Source: CAZTPH01 sp031552655 (GTDB lineage Bacteria; Pseudomonadota; Gammaproteobacteria; UBA9339). From it: a stretch of 15,596 nucleotides of DNA. Made by a program: the position numbers and the translations under genes. The notes beneath the pieces were generated by a model. It had not been told where the DNA came from. It saw only the letters and a program-made list of their open reading frames with translations, and did not search any database. Each line of letters starts with the position of its first letter. The first letter of the stretch is position 1. The stretch lies in the NCBI GenBank assembly GCA_031552655.1, contig JAVBML010000054.1:1-15596 (forward strand), written 5' to 3'. Positions 15,491 through 15,596 of the stretch are shown here, one piece after another.

Positions 15491-15510
15491 AAGTCCGAGG
15501 TAGGTGAGGG

Positions 15511-15540
15511 TTTTTAGTAGAGCAAAGCGAGTGCTAAAAA
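15511..15540. terminator. Bidirectional terminator-like hairpin in the right repeat
   Basis: TTTTTAGTA (15511-15519) pairs with TGCTAAAAA (15532-15540) around a 12-nt loop, giving a 9-bp stem with A- and T-runs at its base. It could end transcription of the ankyrin gene and of anything entering from the right, although the stem is AT-rich and weak. Confidence 0.35.
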
Positions 15541-15595
15541 TCTATACTAAGCGTTAAGTCATAGTAGCGTATTCCAGCTGCGGGACGGCCGAGGC
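15537..15595. repeat. Right copy of the 59-bp direct repeat
   Basis: Identical to positions 1-59 and in the same orientation. On the minus strand the frame LGRPAAGIRYYDLTLSIDF ends in TAG at 15534-15536, so a peptide-coding remnant or a spurious frame enters from beyond the window edge. The exact identity means a recent duplication, a multi-copy repeat under concerted change, or an assembly overlap. Confidence 0.9.
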
Positions 15596-15596
15596 C

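Larger units (their letters stand above)
15455..15596. repeat. Right-end repeat element, truncated by the window edge
   Basis: From about 15455 the sequence stops looking like ankyrin coding DNA. It carries two inverted repeats, CTAGCC/GGCTAG (15462-15467, 15485-15490) and TTTTTAGTA/TGCTAAAAA (15511-15519, 15532-15540, one G-T pair), then the 59-bp block shared with the left end (15537-15595). The left boundary is a guess from where the protein similarity ends. No transposase or target-site duplication is visible. Confidence 0.5.

Noticed and set aside
1..15596. A 15.5-kb circular plasmid or phage closed through the terminal repeat
   Set aside because: The content is chromosomal housekeeping (prfA, recO, lolB, surE, kdp) with no replication, partition or phage genes, and the base after the repeat differs between the two ends.
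1..15596. CRISPR arrays, tRNA or rRNA genes
   Set aside because: No regularly spaced repeats and no cloverleaf or rRNA-like sequence were seen on reading both strands; the terminal repeat does not fold as a tRNA by eye.

Overview
The window reads as a chromosomal segment of a low-to-moderate GC gammaproteobacterium (about 40% GC by eye). The markers are a LolB outer-membrane lipoprotein receptor, a degenerate-LytM NlpD, SurE next to NlpD, and gamma-type RecO, PrfA and TatD. A short ankyrin-repeat gene near the right end and a cytosolic PAS histidine kinase with a GIGLAFCK-type ATPase domain recall Legionellales or Coxiellaceae-like host-associated lineages. That placement is inference from memory of family features, not a search result.

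Layout from left to right. (1) Positions 1-116: one copy of a 59-bp repeat that recurs exactly at the right end, then a hairpin. (2) 117-1084, minus strand: thiamine pyrophosphokinase followed by a small unknown gene with a strong ribosome binding site. (3) 1142-3339, plus strand: surE-nlpD-recO, tightly packed. (4) 3336-12820, minus strand: prfA, then kdpA-kdpB-kdpC-kdpD, then a kinase gene, with gaps of 8-34 bp or 4-nt overlaps. (5) 12821-13075: a 255-bp divergent intergenic region with direct and inverted repeats. (6) 13076-14508, plus strand: tatD-lolB. (7) 14592-15490, plus strand: an unknown charged protein and an ankyrin-repeat protein, preceded by a good sigma70-type promoter. (8) 15455-15596: repeat sequence into which the end of the ankyrin gene runs.

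The most unusual part is the potassium-transport locus. KdpA, KdpB and KdpC look complete. KdpD keeps its Walker-type sensor, USP, four-helix membrane and GAF-like regions but stops just before the histidine kinase domain. Immediately downstream lies a soluble 674-residue protein joining an FkbM-type SAM-dependent methyltransferase domain to a PAS domain and a complete-looking histidine kinase core. No kdpE response regulator and no kdpF are present. One reading is a split Kdp sensor whose kinase is supplied in trans by a methyltransferase-fused protein. The alternative is a deletion of the kdpD 3' end and kdpE, with an unrelated kinase brought alongside.

Other points: the palindrome CCATGG (and its octamer GCCATGGC) is strongly over-represented across the window, and the window is bounded by identical direct repeats that probably mark a dispersed repeat family or the contig breakpoints it caused.
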